NCBI GenBank assembly: GCA_022605405.1
Contig: JABYQQ010000008.1
Location: forward strand, 1,302,001-1,366,000
Source: Earliella scabrosa
Lineage: Eukaryota; Basidiomycota; Agaricomycetes; Polyporales; Polyporaceae
DNA length: 64,000 bases
Reading direction: 5' to 3'
Shown here: positions 11,838 through 23,178 of the stretch, piece after piece
How the letters are laid out: each line of letters starts with the position of its first letter
Numbering within the stretch: the stretch's first letter is position 1
Notes under the pieces: generated by a model
What the model saw: the letters and a program-made list of their open reading frames with translations, nothing else
What the model was told of the DNA's origin: nothing
Database searches by the model: none
Program-made: the position numbers and the translations under genes

Positions 11838-12907
11838 ATGTTCAAGTCTCTGGTTCCGCTCCTTGCTCTCGGGCTCGTGTCCGTGTCCGCCCTTCCCTTC
11901 CCCGGCAACTTCACCGAGATGCGCACTCGCGCTACCTCCGCGCTTTTCCCCGTCTCCAACCGCGCGTCCAATCGCGCATCGTGGTCGGTGTCGAATGAAG
12001 TGTCTAGCGCGCTTCCCTTCAGCGACAAGACGTTGCGCCCGACCAAGGCGATCAAGGAGCTCAGCCACGACATCGTGACAGCTCCAGATGGGGTCCGCTC
12101 CATGAAGGCGCACTATCCCAAGGGATCCTTCAACCCGTCTCACTTCCCGCGCGGCGGTATCTCCTTCTACGCCCCTGGACCCGAGTCGGTTGATCTGACG
12201 ACGGCGAAGGAGGCGACATTCTCGTACTCTGTCCTCTTCCCGGAGGGTTTCGAGTTTGTCAAGGGCGGCAAGCTCCCAGGGCTTTGTGCGTGGTCACTCA
12301 TTTAGCATCACCTTGTCCGTCACTAACTTACCGCGCTGCAGATGGCGGAAACAGCGAGAACGAGGCCGTCTCGTGCTCGGGCGGCCGTCGCGACGACGGC
12401 TGCTTCTCGGCGCGCTTCATGTGGCGCCGCGAGGGCGCGGGCGAGCTCTACACGTACCTCCCGCCCAGCTCCCCCGAGAACAAGGCTGTGTGCAACATTC
12501 CTCCCCAGTCCGACTGCAACGACACGTTTGGCGCGTCCGTGGGCCGCGGTGTGTTCTCCTTCACGCCCGGAAAGCGCACGACCATCGGCCAGCGCGTGCG
12601 GCTGAACGACGTCGGCAAGGCGAACGGCGAGCTTGAGCTCTTTGTGGATGGCGAATCACAGTTCACCGTCCGCGGCCTGGTGCTGCGGACGGCCGACGCT
12701 GGGCGCATCCGCGGGATCCAGATGCAGACCTTCTTCGGCGGTGAGTCCGTCCCTTGGGCGCCATTGCGGCCTGTAGGGGATGATGTCGGCTAATCGCACG
12801 ATCTATTGTGTTTGTGTGTTGTAGGAGGAGACAAGTCCTGGTCGACGCCCAAGGATCAGGACGTGTTCTTCGGCGACCTCTCCGTGGCCATCACGGAGAA
12901 ACTCTGA
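11838..12907 (+). CDS. Secreted polysaccharide lyase family 14-like protein, paralog 2
   Basis: The protein is 309 residues with exons 11838-12285, 12342-12740 and 12825-12907. Exons 2 and 3 have exactly the same lengths (399 and 83 bp) and phases as in the paralogs at 8965 and 15957. The signal peptide is MFKSLVPLLALGLVSVSALP. Conserved blocks are APDGVRSMKAHYPKGSF, GGISFYAPGPESVDLTTAKE, KGGKLPGLYGG, RFMWRREGAGELYTYLPP, TIGQRVRLNDVGKANGELEL and MQTFFGGGDKSW. It is the most compact of the three, with the shortest region between signal peptide and catalytic domain. The substrate is unknown; a role in degrading or remodelling uronic-acid-containing polysaccharide outside the cell is inferred from the family. 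Confidence 0.85.
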
Positions 12908-15907
12908 GCAGCCCGCTGCCACCTCCCCCGAGAGACAACGAGTCCACGACCACAAAACCACGACCGGCACGGCGTGCGACGTATTATTTACGACTCATTT
13001 ATGCGGGCGCACCTGGATGGCGCGCCCCGGCCCCTCGCAACCCCTGCAAGCCACACTCTTTTCCCTGCTCTCGTCGCCGACGATGGAGCTGTACACCAAC
13101 TCACTGTAGCATCACCGCATTCTACATGTATCACACACAATTGCTAATGTGCTACGTTATCTTCGCTGAGGCTATTCAGTTGTTTCACCGGACTTCCCGC
13201 ATCGCGCTTTTCTCCCCGGTCCTTGGACAGAGTGGATCCCACCCTTAGCCGCTGAGTCACCGCCCGTGGAGCGTAACTGACCCGAACTCCTACATTCTCA
13301 CACCGGTATGAGCGGAAGTTCCGTCGGCGCAGAAGTCCAGGGCTTTTATGATCACCACACTGGCCTTGAATATCTGAATACGACCATCCTGTTCCCTTAC
13401 TTCGGCCTCAGGTTGCAGAGCCCCTGTTACTAGTAGACTGACATCTAAGACTTCTACGTTACAGGTGGTCACAGACACTCTGGGGGCAACATGCGGTAAG
13501 TAGGAGGTCATACAATCTAGTAATCCTAGGACGTGCGGCTCATGTCCACATATATTGCAGCACAAATACGCCACCTATGCAGACACGAGGATTTAGCTAA
13601 GCAGCAAGAAACGACGCTTTTGTCCGATTGCGAAGCGTGTTTCTACGCAACGCCTAGCACTACTATTCTCAAGTGAGCGAAGAGCAGTCTGTCGTTCGTA
13701 CTAGCTGGCATATCGCACCTAGAAGCCCATGGCCGGGCTGTGGCTCAACAGTAATACCTCTTTGTAGACGTCTGACTACGACGCCCCGGCCAAACACCCG
13801 CCACTGGACCGAGAGCGTTGAGGAACTTCAGCACTGGCAACAGGGACCCATGGAATGGAATCTCAGCCCTCGGAGATGACAACAATTACAGTCAACCTGA
13901 AGCACTCAATGCACAGGGCGCAAAGGTCAGAGTCGCTGTTGAGTAGTAGTACATAGTCGTTTCGTTGGGAGGTACACCGTTACTAACACTGTGGTCAGTT
14001 GGTACTGTAGTACATAAAGCGGCTGTGCCATGCCTCGAGCGCCGATACCAGTCTGCTCAAATTGCAAAGACTTTCTTGTGTACATTGGCAAGGTATCTGT
14101 TCAACGAACTCATGACATCCACTCGTACTTATCTCCACTTGTGCTCACCTAGTGTTCACCAGCTCTGACCTGAACGTTCAGAACTTCTTGCCAAGATCGT
14201 TGGTGACAGAGAGAGCCATCAATCATCTCCATGCGCTCACGACTATCACTATCAAGCTCACTCTCTTTCTGAGTGAGTGAAACTTCGTTCAAGTCCAGTG
14301 AAACGTCGGGAGAGGGGCCAGATAGTCGTGCGAACTTCCGAGCTTGCGGTGATACTCAAGTAAGTACGTCATTCCCATTTAGGAATGTTGCCTTCCCAAT
14401 GCGGTAACTCAAGCGCCCGCCGTCATGATGAGGTTATGATCATTTCCGATGACAACTTCCAGGACCACGTAAGAACCTGACTTGTAGAGGAGCCTTCCTC
14501 GAAAGACAAGCGTCCGATGGGGAGCACACGGGCGCGAAGCCGCTGAGCATCCAGCCGAATCCACGCCTTGGGTTACTAACGCTGCTCCTCTTTGCGCCGG
14601 CGTGCCATTCGGAGTCCATCAGTCATGCATGGTCAATTTCTCGGTGTGATGCACGGTAGGTTCGCATCCTGCAACTTGTCAGCAACGCTCAAATTGAGTC
14701 CTACATTACCTATCCGGTATTGTAGGAATCGCGCTGAAAACGTTAAGTAACGGCGTCGCCATGGTACGAACCTCCTCAATCCGTGTCACCGTTTCACTCA
14801 ACATCGAACACCGCGCGCGCCTTCATGCTTAGTTGATTGTAGAACGTCAAGTTAAACTTCAACAAGTTCAGTACTAATTAGTATTTACTTACATACATTC
14901 TAACGATCCTGCAGATGTTTCAGTATTCGACGGATCAATCTGTCGGATCGGGGCGCAGCATTCGCGCAGCAGCGCTCGAGGAGCGAGCACGTTCCTAGGA
15001 ACGTTCGCTTGTTTTGCATTGCTGTCCGGCAACTCAGCGGCAACCAGTGGCTCCATCGGTTGCACACCGACAGTATCTTATCGCCGGTCAGTCGCCGATT
15101 GCGCTGCGGAGTTTGTCCGGCGGCTCCGGCCGTATTGGTATCGTCCAGGTTTCTGTGAGCTGGGTTCGAGGCTCGCGCAGGGCCGTCGGCCTCATGTCAA
15201 TCATTAACGCTGCACGGCCTACAGGCGGACCTGGTCATTCCAAGCAAAATTCATGTCAGCGTTGTGCCCAAGGTGACGGAAAAGGCGCGACAGGTACGCT
15301 TGCACATGCTGCGAACTGAACTAGTGTCAAGGAAGATGTTGGAGACAGCGAGCAAGTGGAGCTGAGCGCAGACGGCCTCGACCGTGAAAACTATCAAGCA
15401 AAGTAGGGTGCGGACCGCAGAGTTCCATTTCGGAGGGAGAACGCCGCTGGGATGCATGCTCATTGGTGGCAACACGAGCATCACCAACAGCGCCCCGCTC
15501 GGCATGGCGGGGCCGTTCTGACAGGAACTTGGAGACGGTCTTGGCATGGTTTGTCTGCCAGACTCGTCGCTGTTTGCACGCGGATCCTCGTCTGTTTTCT
15601 GGCCAGCTTTTGTGTGTTGCCTGCCCGACGAAAACACAATGGACGGTCGCGGCCGAGGACAATGGGCCGGCCTCTGGGCCTGTTGGAGGAGGGCGGGGCC
15701 GGATTAGGAAGGAAGCGCGGTGATGGCACCGCCGGCGTCGGCCGGGTGATGGTAGATATTGGGCTTGGCGCGGGCGGATTCTTGTTTTCATCCCCCATCC
15801 TCCTTCCTTTCTCCCGCTCTCGCCCTCCCTCCCTCTCTACACGCCCCCGGTTGTGTGCCTCTCGCACCAGTCATTCTTTACACCCCCACGGTCTCTATAG
15901 ACTCGGT
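12908..15907. other. Three-kilobase intergenic region before PL14 paralog 3
   Basis: No gene is recognised. AT-richer stretches and short open frames alternate, and no homology to the neighbouring genes was noticed. Open frames at 15014-15319 (+) and 15251-15791 (-) lack family features and are not called. The stretch may hold old repeats I cannot identify. Confidence 0.4.
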
Positions 15908-15914
15908 TATATAT
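15908..15914 (+). promoter_or_regulatory. Possible TATA box of third PL14 gene
   Basis: TATATAT lies 49 bp before the ATG at 15957. This is closer to the start than in the two paralogs, so the assignment is weaker. Confidence 0.4.
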
Positions 15915-15956
15915 CTCAACTCGAGCTCGTCACTCTCTTTTTAGGAACAGGCCAAC

Positions 15957-17438
15957 ATGCACGCGTTCAAGACCCTCCTCACTTTCCTTGCCTTCTACCT
16001 CGTCTCCGTCTCGGCTGCTCCCCTCCACCGCAACCACAGGAGGACATGCAGGACCCGCCCCGTCGTCTCTGACGTCCCGACTAGCACTGTCTCCCTCGAG
16101 GTTCCTACCAGCACCGCCGAGCCCACGTCCTCTGTTCTCCCTACGACCACTCCCGAAGTGGAGAGCACGACGGAGGCTGAGGAGGCCACGTCCACTGTCG
16201 AGTCAAGTTCCACCCGCAAGGCGTCGAGCACTCGCAAGCCCGAGCCCTCTGCAACCCCGAGCAGCAAGCCCGATGACGACGACGACGATGATGATGACAA
16301 GGGGACTGCGCCCACGGGTCTCTTGAAGAAGCTCTTCCCCATTTCTTCCATCAAGACCTGGACCACGTCTTCCTCGTCCGATGAGGCACTCCCCCTCAAC
16401 GACAACACCCTCGGTGTTACCAAGCTCCTCCGCGGCCTCTCTCACGACGTTGTCACCGCTCCTGATGGCAAGAAGTCGATGAAGGCTCACTACCCCAAGG
16501 GCTCGTACACTTTCGGTCACAGCCCGGAGGGCGGTTTCTCGTTCTACGCCACCGGCCCGGACAACTTCAACCTGGAGAACGCTAAGGAGGCTACCCTCTC
16601 GTACTCTGTCTACTTTGAGGACGGGTTCGATTTCCAGAAGGGCGGCAAGCTCCCTGGCTTCTGTGAGTACTGATTCTTTCTGGCCTCCCCCTTTTCCGGT
16701 CGCAATTACCTCGACCCACGCCGCTGCCACAACGCCTCAACACGCCACTTGTTTTATGTGCGCGGCCGAGCGCTCGGCATGCTCAAGTCTGCCAATCAGG
16801 GCATCAGAGTCGTCGATCGCAGTAATGCTATCATTGCACTTCCATCGCTGTTTGATGTTGTGATAGCGAACATCAGTGCTGACTCTACCACATAGACGGC
16901 GGCAACAGTCAAGAGATTGCTGCATCTTGCTCCGGCGGCCGGAGGGACGACCGTTGCTTCTCCACTCGTTTCATGTGGCGTACCAACGGTGCCGGCGAGC
17001 TTTACACCTACCTACCGCCCGACTACTCTGCCAACAAGGCTCTCTGCAAGGTCGCGCCTGAGTCTGACTGCAACGACACGTACGGCGCATCCGTCGGCCG
17101 TGGCTCGTTCTACTTCAAGCCTGGCAAGCGTACCACCATCGGCCAGCGCGTGAAGCTCAACGATGTTGGCAAGGAGAACGGCGAGCTTGAACTCTTCGTT
17201 GAGGGCAAGAGCATCTTCAAGGTTGGCGGTCTTGTCTACCGCAACAGCAACTCTGGCAAGATCCGCGGTATCCAGATGCAGACGTTCTTCGGAGGTACGA
17301 CGAACCTTTCGTTCACGCGTGAAGAGTGTGGTAACTCACTCGGACATTCTCACAGGTTCTGACCGCTCGTGGGCGTCCCCCAAGAGCCAGAACACCTACT
17401 TCTCCGACATCTCCGTCGCGGTCACCGAGACGTTCTGA
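15957..17438 (+). CDS. Secreted polysaccharide lyase family 14-like protein with Ser/Thr-rich linker, paralog 3
   Basis: The protein is 395 residues, with exons 15957-16662, 16896-17294 and 17356-17438. A signal peptide (MHAFKTLLTFLAFYLVSVSA) is followed by about 95 residues absent from the other two paralogs. This stretch is Ser/Thr/Pro/Glu-rich, resembles an O-glycosylated linker, and ends in nine consecutive Asp (about 16274-16300). The catalytic part then matches the paralogs: APDGKKSMKAHYPKGSYTF, GGFSFYATGP, KGGKLPGF then YGGNS, RFMWRTNGAGELYTYLPP, TIGQRVKLNDVGKENGELEL and MQTFFGG. Intron 1 is enlarged to 233 bp against 56-59 bp in the others. The linker could attach the enzyme to the wall or to a surface; that is inference. 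Confidence 0.85.
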
Positions 17439-18031
17439 GCAGCTCGCGCTCCGTCTTCCTGACACGCCTCATCGCATCTCTCATCGCACGACCCGTCACG
17501 CACGTCATCCTTGGTCCCTGTTCCACGCAGCTCGCACACAACCCACTCGCATCGCACATCGTACTCGCACATCGCACATCTCTCCCATCCACACCTCCAT
17601 CCACATCCCCACCCCCCTCCGCCCTGCACATCGACTAGATCCTGTTCTTTCTTCCTCTCTCGTTCCGCTACCTTTATCCCGCTTTCCTTCTTATGACACC
17701 TCGTTAAAATTCACGCTTACAATCGCGCCCGTGCTCGACGCACCCGTCCTCCGTTACAGGCTCCTGTCTTTCCCTAACAGGCTCAGGCATCCGCGGCAGA
17801 TGGGCCGTGGGCGACGGCGCGCGAGGGTCGCGTCGCAGGGAGGATCGGGACTGGGCGCTGCATATCGCATATGTATTTGATAGGCAGATAGATATCTGTA
17901 TCGCCAGGGGCTTTGTTATTGCTTTCAATACAGGGCTTTTCTCTCCATTGCCAGCGCAACCATGAGTCTGGCATGAGATGGTGCAAAAGGTTCTCACTGA
18001 CGATTTGGAAAAAACAGAGCGTTTGTCTGCA
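17439..18031. other. Intergenic region downstream of PL14 paralog 3
   Basis: A CA/TC-rich stretch (17500-17640, many ATCGCACATC-like words) follows the stop codon and probably holds the 3' UTR. No gene is seen before the tRNA. Confidence 0.5.
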
Positions 18032-18102
18032 TGCATCCGCCGGGAGTCGAACCCGGAGCTAGGCCATGGGAAGACCCAATGTTACCGCTACACCACGAAT
18101 GC
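18032..18102 (-). tRNA. tRNA-Gly (anticodon CCC), second copy
   Basis: This is the exact reverse complement of the tRNA-Gly at 7732-7802 over all 71 bases, with the same stems, the CCC anticodon and no intron. Flanking sequence beyond a few bases differs, so it is a separate gene and not part of a longer repeat that I can see. Confidence 0.93.
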
Positions 18103-18394
18103 TTTCGCTTTCAGGTAGGCTTAGAAGATTTCGATGACATTGATCGCTCTGTGATGTTCAATGCCCTGGCATTGCAAGAAGGCATCCGATCCTACATACA
18201 TACATAGCCTCTTCCTGACAAGCAATTAACTGAGCTGCTACAAACTCTTGCCTAGTTAATCTTTGAAATTTGATCGCTCGGACACTTTTCGAGCTTTAGT
18301 ACCCAGGCCGCCTAGTATTCCAACTCTCAACCCAGGCGCGGCTCGTCCAGTAAACTTCAATATCAGAGTCCGGACCAGTACAAGCGCTCATAGT

Positions 18395-18437
18395 CACGTG
18401 AGGGTTAGGGTTGGGAGGCCCCCAAATTGGGGTTAGG
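18395..18437. promoter_or_regulatory. E-box plus telomere-repeat (telobox) motifs upstream of the RAP1-like gene
   Basis: CACGTG at 18395-18400 is followed directly by AGGGTTAGGGTTGGG (18401-18415), and a second GGGGTTAGG lies at about 18429-18437. TTAGGG is the canonical telomere repeat of many fungi. The motifs lie about 145-185 bp before the ATG of the RAP1-like gene. Their use as a binding site for Rap1 or Tbf1-type proteins is inference. Confidence 0.5.
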
Positions 18438-18580
18438 TTCGGCGCTTCATCGCTTGTTGGCTCGGACGCGCGGTCGCGACAGGACTCTCCCCCCAACTTC
18501 TCCTCCATCTCTCCACCTCACTGTGGTCGCATACAACGTGTGCACGTGGGTATCCCGACCTCTTTCTACTGGAATCAGGA

Positions 18581-20701
18581 ATGGCCATATCAAGGGCCAA
18601 CACTCCTCCTGACCCCGTCTTCGTGGTTGACGGGGAGCCGGTTTTGTTCTACTTATGGACCGCGGACGACCACCCGTCCGGCTGGGCTCTGTCTGAGGGC
18701 GCTCGAGCCGCACTCCAGGAGAAAATCGAGGTGGGTGCTCTTTCCCTGAGCTGGAATCGTACTTGACGCCCAGAATCGGTAATGGACGTAGGCGAACGGC
18801 GGCATGGTCTGCGAGTACGAGATGGCCGCGCACACCGTGATCGTGAAGGACCGCGGTGTCAACACCCTACGCGATCGCTACAAGTTCGTGCAGCATCGGT
18901 ATGCGGAGCCTCCAGAGTTTGTGGGAGCGTGTATCAGGCGCGGTCGGTATGAGCACAAAGCAGCCACGCGGCGGCCTATGGGCGGCCGGACCCCAGGCGG
19001 GTGAGGACGGTATATACTCATACCCCAGGCAACGTTTGACATTCACTTGCAGACACCACTACCGCGTAGAGTTCACAGCGGAGGACGATGATCATATATG
19101 CGAGTTCCTCGCTATGGCGGTACCTGACCCCGCAGCAGGCGGACGGAGTGGTAACAAGCTCTGGATACAGCTCTGTGCCGATGCTCCCGACGTGCGTTCC
19201 CCACGCCCAGGCGCACTTGTCCGCTTATATCTGATATGTTGGTTCGTGTTAGAATCCTGAACTCCACTGGGCCCAGCGCCATACGTGGCAGTCATGGCGA
19301 AACCGATACAACAAGAACAAACTCCGTTTCGACCCTATCATCGCAGAGATAGTTCAGGTGAACCCACCTCGCGCAGATGGAAAGGGCTTGTTTGGATATG
19401 ACAGGCGGGTCAACAGCAGAGCACGTTTCATGCAACAGCAGCAGAATGAGGACGACGACGAGCTAGAACCTGATCAGGAGGACGAGCCAGAACCTGGTCA
19501 GGAGAACGACGAAGACGAGCAGGAGCAGGAGTTTACCTTCAGCGGTGACGATGACCTTAATCCTCGGAACGTGCGTGCAAGCAAGAGGAGGCGCACCGAT
19601 CCCGGTCCCCGCCGTAACGTCGCTCCCGCTGGGCAACGTGGTCCTCCACGTCCGCGTCCGAGATTCCCGCAGCGCAGATCGGATTCATCACAGGACTCCC
19701 GTGAATACAACGAGTGAGCATCTGCTTTCGATGTCGACTGGTTGAACATGCTCTCACTCCTTCGCAGGTTCGACGACCAACCTCAGGCTGGTCCATCGGG
19801 CACACAGCGCACTCCTTCTCCCGACCCCCCTGGTTCTTCTCAAGGGAGGGCTGCTCGTGGTCAAGTTGCCTCGCGGCTTGGTAATGACAGCAGACCATCG
19901 CAGCCCCCGAACCGTGCGACGCAGATCCCGATGAGCTCTCAGATGACTCTTGTCGGGCCAGTGCCATCGCAGCTGCAGAATGCCCCCCTGTCTCAACAGC
20001 AGGCTGTCGCAGGGCCAGGCCCGAAGACTCTTGAACAGTTACGTGCTGCGCAGGAGCGATACTCGAGGCGTGAGGAGGAAGAGGAGGCGGCGGAAGGGGA
20101 GGAGAGCGTCGAGGAACAGCCGCAGTCACACGCAGTCGGACAGACCAACGAAGAGGAGCGCGACGTGGAAGACATCCTTGCCGGCAGCAGGGAGAACAGC
20201 CCAGAACCCTCCAACGACGGGCCCGATTCCCTTTCGGTCGAAATCGACACCGACGATGAACGCACTCGCCAGGCTCTGCTTAAATACCGCGACAACGCGT
20301 CCGCTCGCGCCGGGCCCTCCAGCAAGAAGCGTCTGCCGCAATTCGATGCTGATGCAGAGGCGTTTGCCAGAAACTTGAACCTGCTGGATACCTCCGGTCC
20401 ACGCCGCGCGTCGAGGGCGACCGCGTCTCCGACCCGCTCCTCTGCGCATCGCGCTGCTGCCGATGATGGTTCATCCTCTTCCTCCTCGAGCAGCGCTGTG
20501 CCTCTCCCGGATACGAGGGCCAGTGCAGTGAAGCGGAAGCGAGAGAAGGAGAGTGAGTGGATACCCACGAAGGGCACGCGTGCTGCTGAGTTGCTGGGTA
20601 TTGGCAAGGCGGGCACGGATGGGACAGGGCCAGCACAGCCGGCGAGGACCCCGAACGGAAAGATGCTGCGAAATGGTCGGATAGTGGGGCGCGAATCGTG
20701 A
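18581..20701 (+). CDS. RAP1: RAP1-like telomere protein (BRCT plus Rap1-type Myb domain)
   Basis: The gene has five exons (18581-18730, 18792-19000, 19053-19191, 19253-19713, 19768-20701) that join in phase to give 630 residues. Residues 10-100 form a BRCT-like domain (VFVVDGEPVLFYLW then ANGGMVCEYEMAAHTVIV). Residues 120-195 match the Rap1 Myb domain: YRVEFTAEDDDHICEFLA, GNKLWIQLCADAP, HTWQSWRNRYNKNKLRF, with the spaced aromatic residues of a three-helix fold. The remainder is low complexity: an acidic Glu/Asp/Gln run, basic RRR stretches, Ser-rich segments and a basic C-terminus (KRKREKE). I could not recognise the usual Rap1 C-terminal (RCT) fold. The likely role is binding telomeric DNA or shelterin and silencing, by family. 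A different Myb-BRCT protein is possible, but the domain order fits Rap1. Confidence 0.78.
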
Positions 20702-20905
20702 GATCCGAATGCTCAGGTCTGTTGGATCTGAATCTGGAGTAATACAGTACGTACTAATGACTCGCGGCTCTAATACCTCATTGTTGGTTTCATGTATGTA
20801 GATGTTAGTTACCGAGATTGTCTTCTTGTCCTCAACGTCGTGCGTGTCGTCCAGGTTGAAGAAGCGCCCTCACGTTGAACCCGACTTCCATCACCTCGGA
20901 TTGTT

Positions 20906-21818
20906 ATGTCTGAACATTTGCATCATATACCCTCCGTCTCCTGCTCGCACGGGGGTCACGATCATGCACACATACATGAACCTCAAGGGCATGGCCACAC
21001 GCACGACTTTGCCGCCGCCAACCGAGCATTCTTCGACGACCATGCGCACGAGCACTCGAGCGGGGCGCATCCTCACGCGGGCGAGCTCGCGACACGGGAA
21101 GTGAATGTCATGCGCCGGTTCTGGCCAGACCTCTTCGACGAGGAGCAGACGGTCGTGATGGATTATGCGTGCGGTGTTGGTGCGTCCTTGCATTTCATTC
21201 AGAAGCTCTCTTCAAATTCGATCCATATCATGCGCATATGGTCTCGTCGCGACAAAGGGTAGGCATGGTGTCGCAGCAGCTGTGCCAGTACGTGAAGACC
21301 ATCGTCGGGGTGGACATCAGCCAGGTCTCCGTCGATCGCTACAACGCTCAGGCGGCGAACCAGGGTCTGGCCCCCGACGAGATGCGAGCGGTGTGTGCGG
21401 AGTTAAAGGGCGACCCGGGCGAGCTGGACGGCCTCAAGTTTGACGTCGTTGTCGTGAGTCCTCCCCCGTACCACGCTGTGATCACACACATGCTCCTCTG
21501 CCTTGATAGTGCTGTGCGTCCTACCACCACTTCCCGTCGATCGAAGACACGACGCGCATCCTCGCGTCCTTTCTCAAGCCTGGCGGGTCGTTGCTCGTCG
21601 CGGACATACGGGCATCGGAGGATGGTCGCGAGCTCTTCGCGACGACTCACCACCACATCGTCCCGCACACACATGGGCTCACCGAGGAGGCGGTGAGGAG
21701 GGCGTTTGAGGTTGCGGGGTTGGTGGATATCGACTTTCGGGATTCGTTCAAGGCGAAGTCGAAGGCAACAAGCGAAGAGGTACAGTGGTTTGTCGTCCGA
21801 GGGGTGAAGGCAACATAA
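20906..21818 (+). CDS. Class I SAM-dependent methyltransferase with His-rich N-terminus
   Basis: Exons 20906-21179, 21263-21453 and 21510-21818 give 257 residues. Splicing restores motif I as DYACGVGMVSQ, followed by IVGVDISQVSVDRYN (acidic residue contacting SAM), then SYHHFPSIEDTTRILASFL and LKPGGSLLVADIR, all usual in class I methyltransferases. The first 65 residues hold about 16 His, including CSHGGHDHAHIHE and GHGHTHD, which could bind metal. Family members of this type methylate small molecules or proteins; the substrate is unknown. It follows the RAP1-like gene on the same strand with about 200 bp between them. Confidence 0.82.
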
Positions 21819-23178
21819 CATGGACGGATGCTCACAATACGAGGGACGTATACACCGTACGCTAACGTGTGGCTCTCCACCGGCATGTTCATTAACCCCC
21901 TGCTGTTACAACATACGATCGCCCATATCCCTCGGCGATACTTACTACGTTGGTACAGTACTACCTCCACGATGAGATGAAACTTGAACATGATCTACTG
22001 AGTGGAACTCGGTACTTAAGGTTCAATAGCAAGATATGGTCAGAGTTTGAAGGCTTGATCTTCTGGTAGGCAAGCGCAGCCCACCACAGAATGCTGGGAG
22101 ATACGGATTCGACCGTGACGGCCCACAAGTTACAACGAGCTGTGAGTTAACCTTCAGGCGCCTGTGTAAGCGCCCAACGGTAGCCTCCACGTGCTCAACA
22201 CGTGGGGTGCACAAAAATTCGTTCGTGAAAAGCCAGGGAGAAGCACTCTTTTCGGTCAACCTCCCCGTTCACTCTCCCTCTTCATCCACCTTCCCTCGCA
22301 TCGTGAGTACGATTTCCTCTCTGTGTATGATGAGAACGCTGCCGCCCCAGTCGTAGCCATGGGCTGTGACGAGAAGGCAGAGCATACAGCCAAACAATTT
22401 GCACCACTGATCACTATTTCCTTGCCTGCGTCCTGGTACTTCAGCTGCTGACTGCATTCCCTAGATTTCTCTCTCGGCCGTTTCTGTAACATGGTCAGGC
22501 GAACTCCGCAACTCGACGAGCTCTAAGCGAACCTTTTTTGCATGTCCAGTGAGTACCTGTATCCCTGTCCGACTGTTCGTGCGTGCCAATGCATGCCTAT
22601 CTTCGGATGATTTCCAACCGACTGCAATTAGGAAGTGCCGTCTGAGAGCTGCTTCCCCTGGAAGTTAGCAACTGTCGAGACGCGGTTCTCTGATACATAA
22701 ACCTGGTCATCTGTGTCTGTAGCATGCTGATGATTTTCTTGTCTCCTTCAGCGCTCTCTTCGCGTGGCCACCTATCTGTACTTGATCTGAGAGGTATAGG
22801 TATGTATCAGGAACTTATGGTGGTGGATACATGCGACGTCTCGTGTGGCATTTCGATGCTCGCTGGACAACTTCTATGTATCCCTTCGTATACTCGTGGA
22901 ATTTATTGGCTCTGTATATTGTCTCAACGGCTTCATGGCAGTAGGCTATGCGTCCGTTCCCGAGTTATCGTTGGAGAGGTTGGTATGGTTATCACTAGAG
23001 GTTGGCCAGATGTTGGCGGTCTTGACTTTTGAGGTTGGTTTTCCGACTGTTGAGGAAAATGTGTATGGGCGCTTATAGCACTGAGCAATGCGCAATGGGC
23101 GCTTGCTGCGCCGCCATCTCCTACCCTCGACCACATCGACGACGACGACGACGACGGCGCTGACGACTTGTCACAACC
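21819..23178. other. Intergenic region upstream of the intersectin-like gene
   Basis: No gene is recognised in 1.36 kb. Just before the ATG at 23179 there is a short trinucleotide repeat of CGA units (about 23138-23160) in the leader. The rest probably holds the promoter and a long 5' UTR. Confidence 0.5.

Noticed and set aside
12908..15907. Possible extra gene between PL14 paralogs 2 and 3
   Set aside because: No frame shows family motifs, splice-compatible exons or a signal peptide; left as intergenic.
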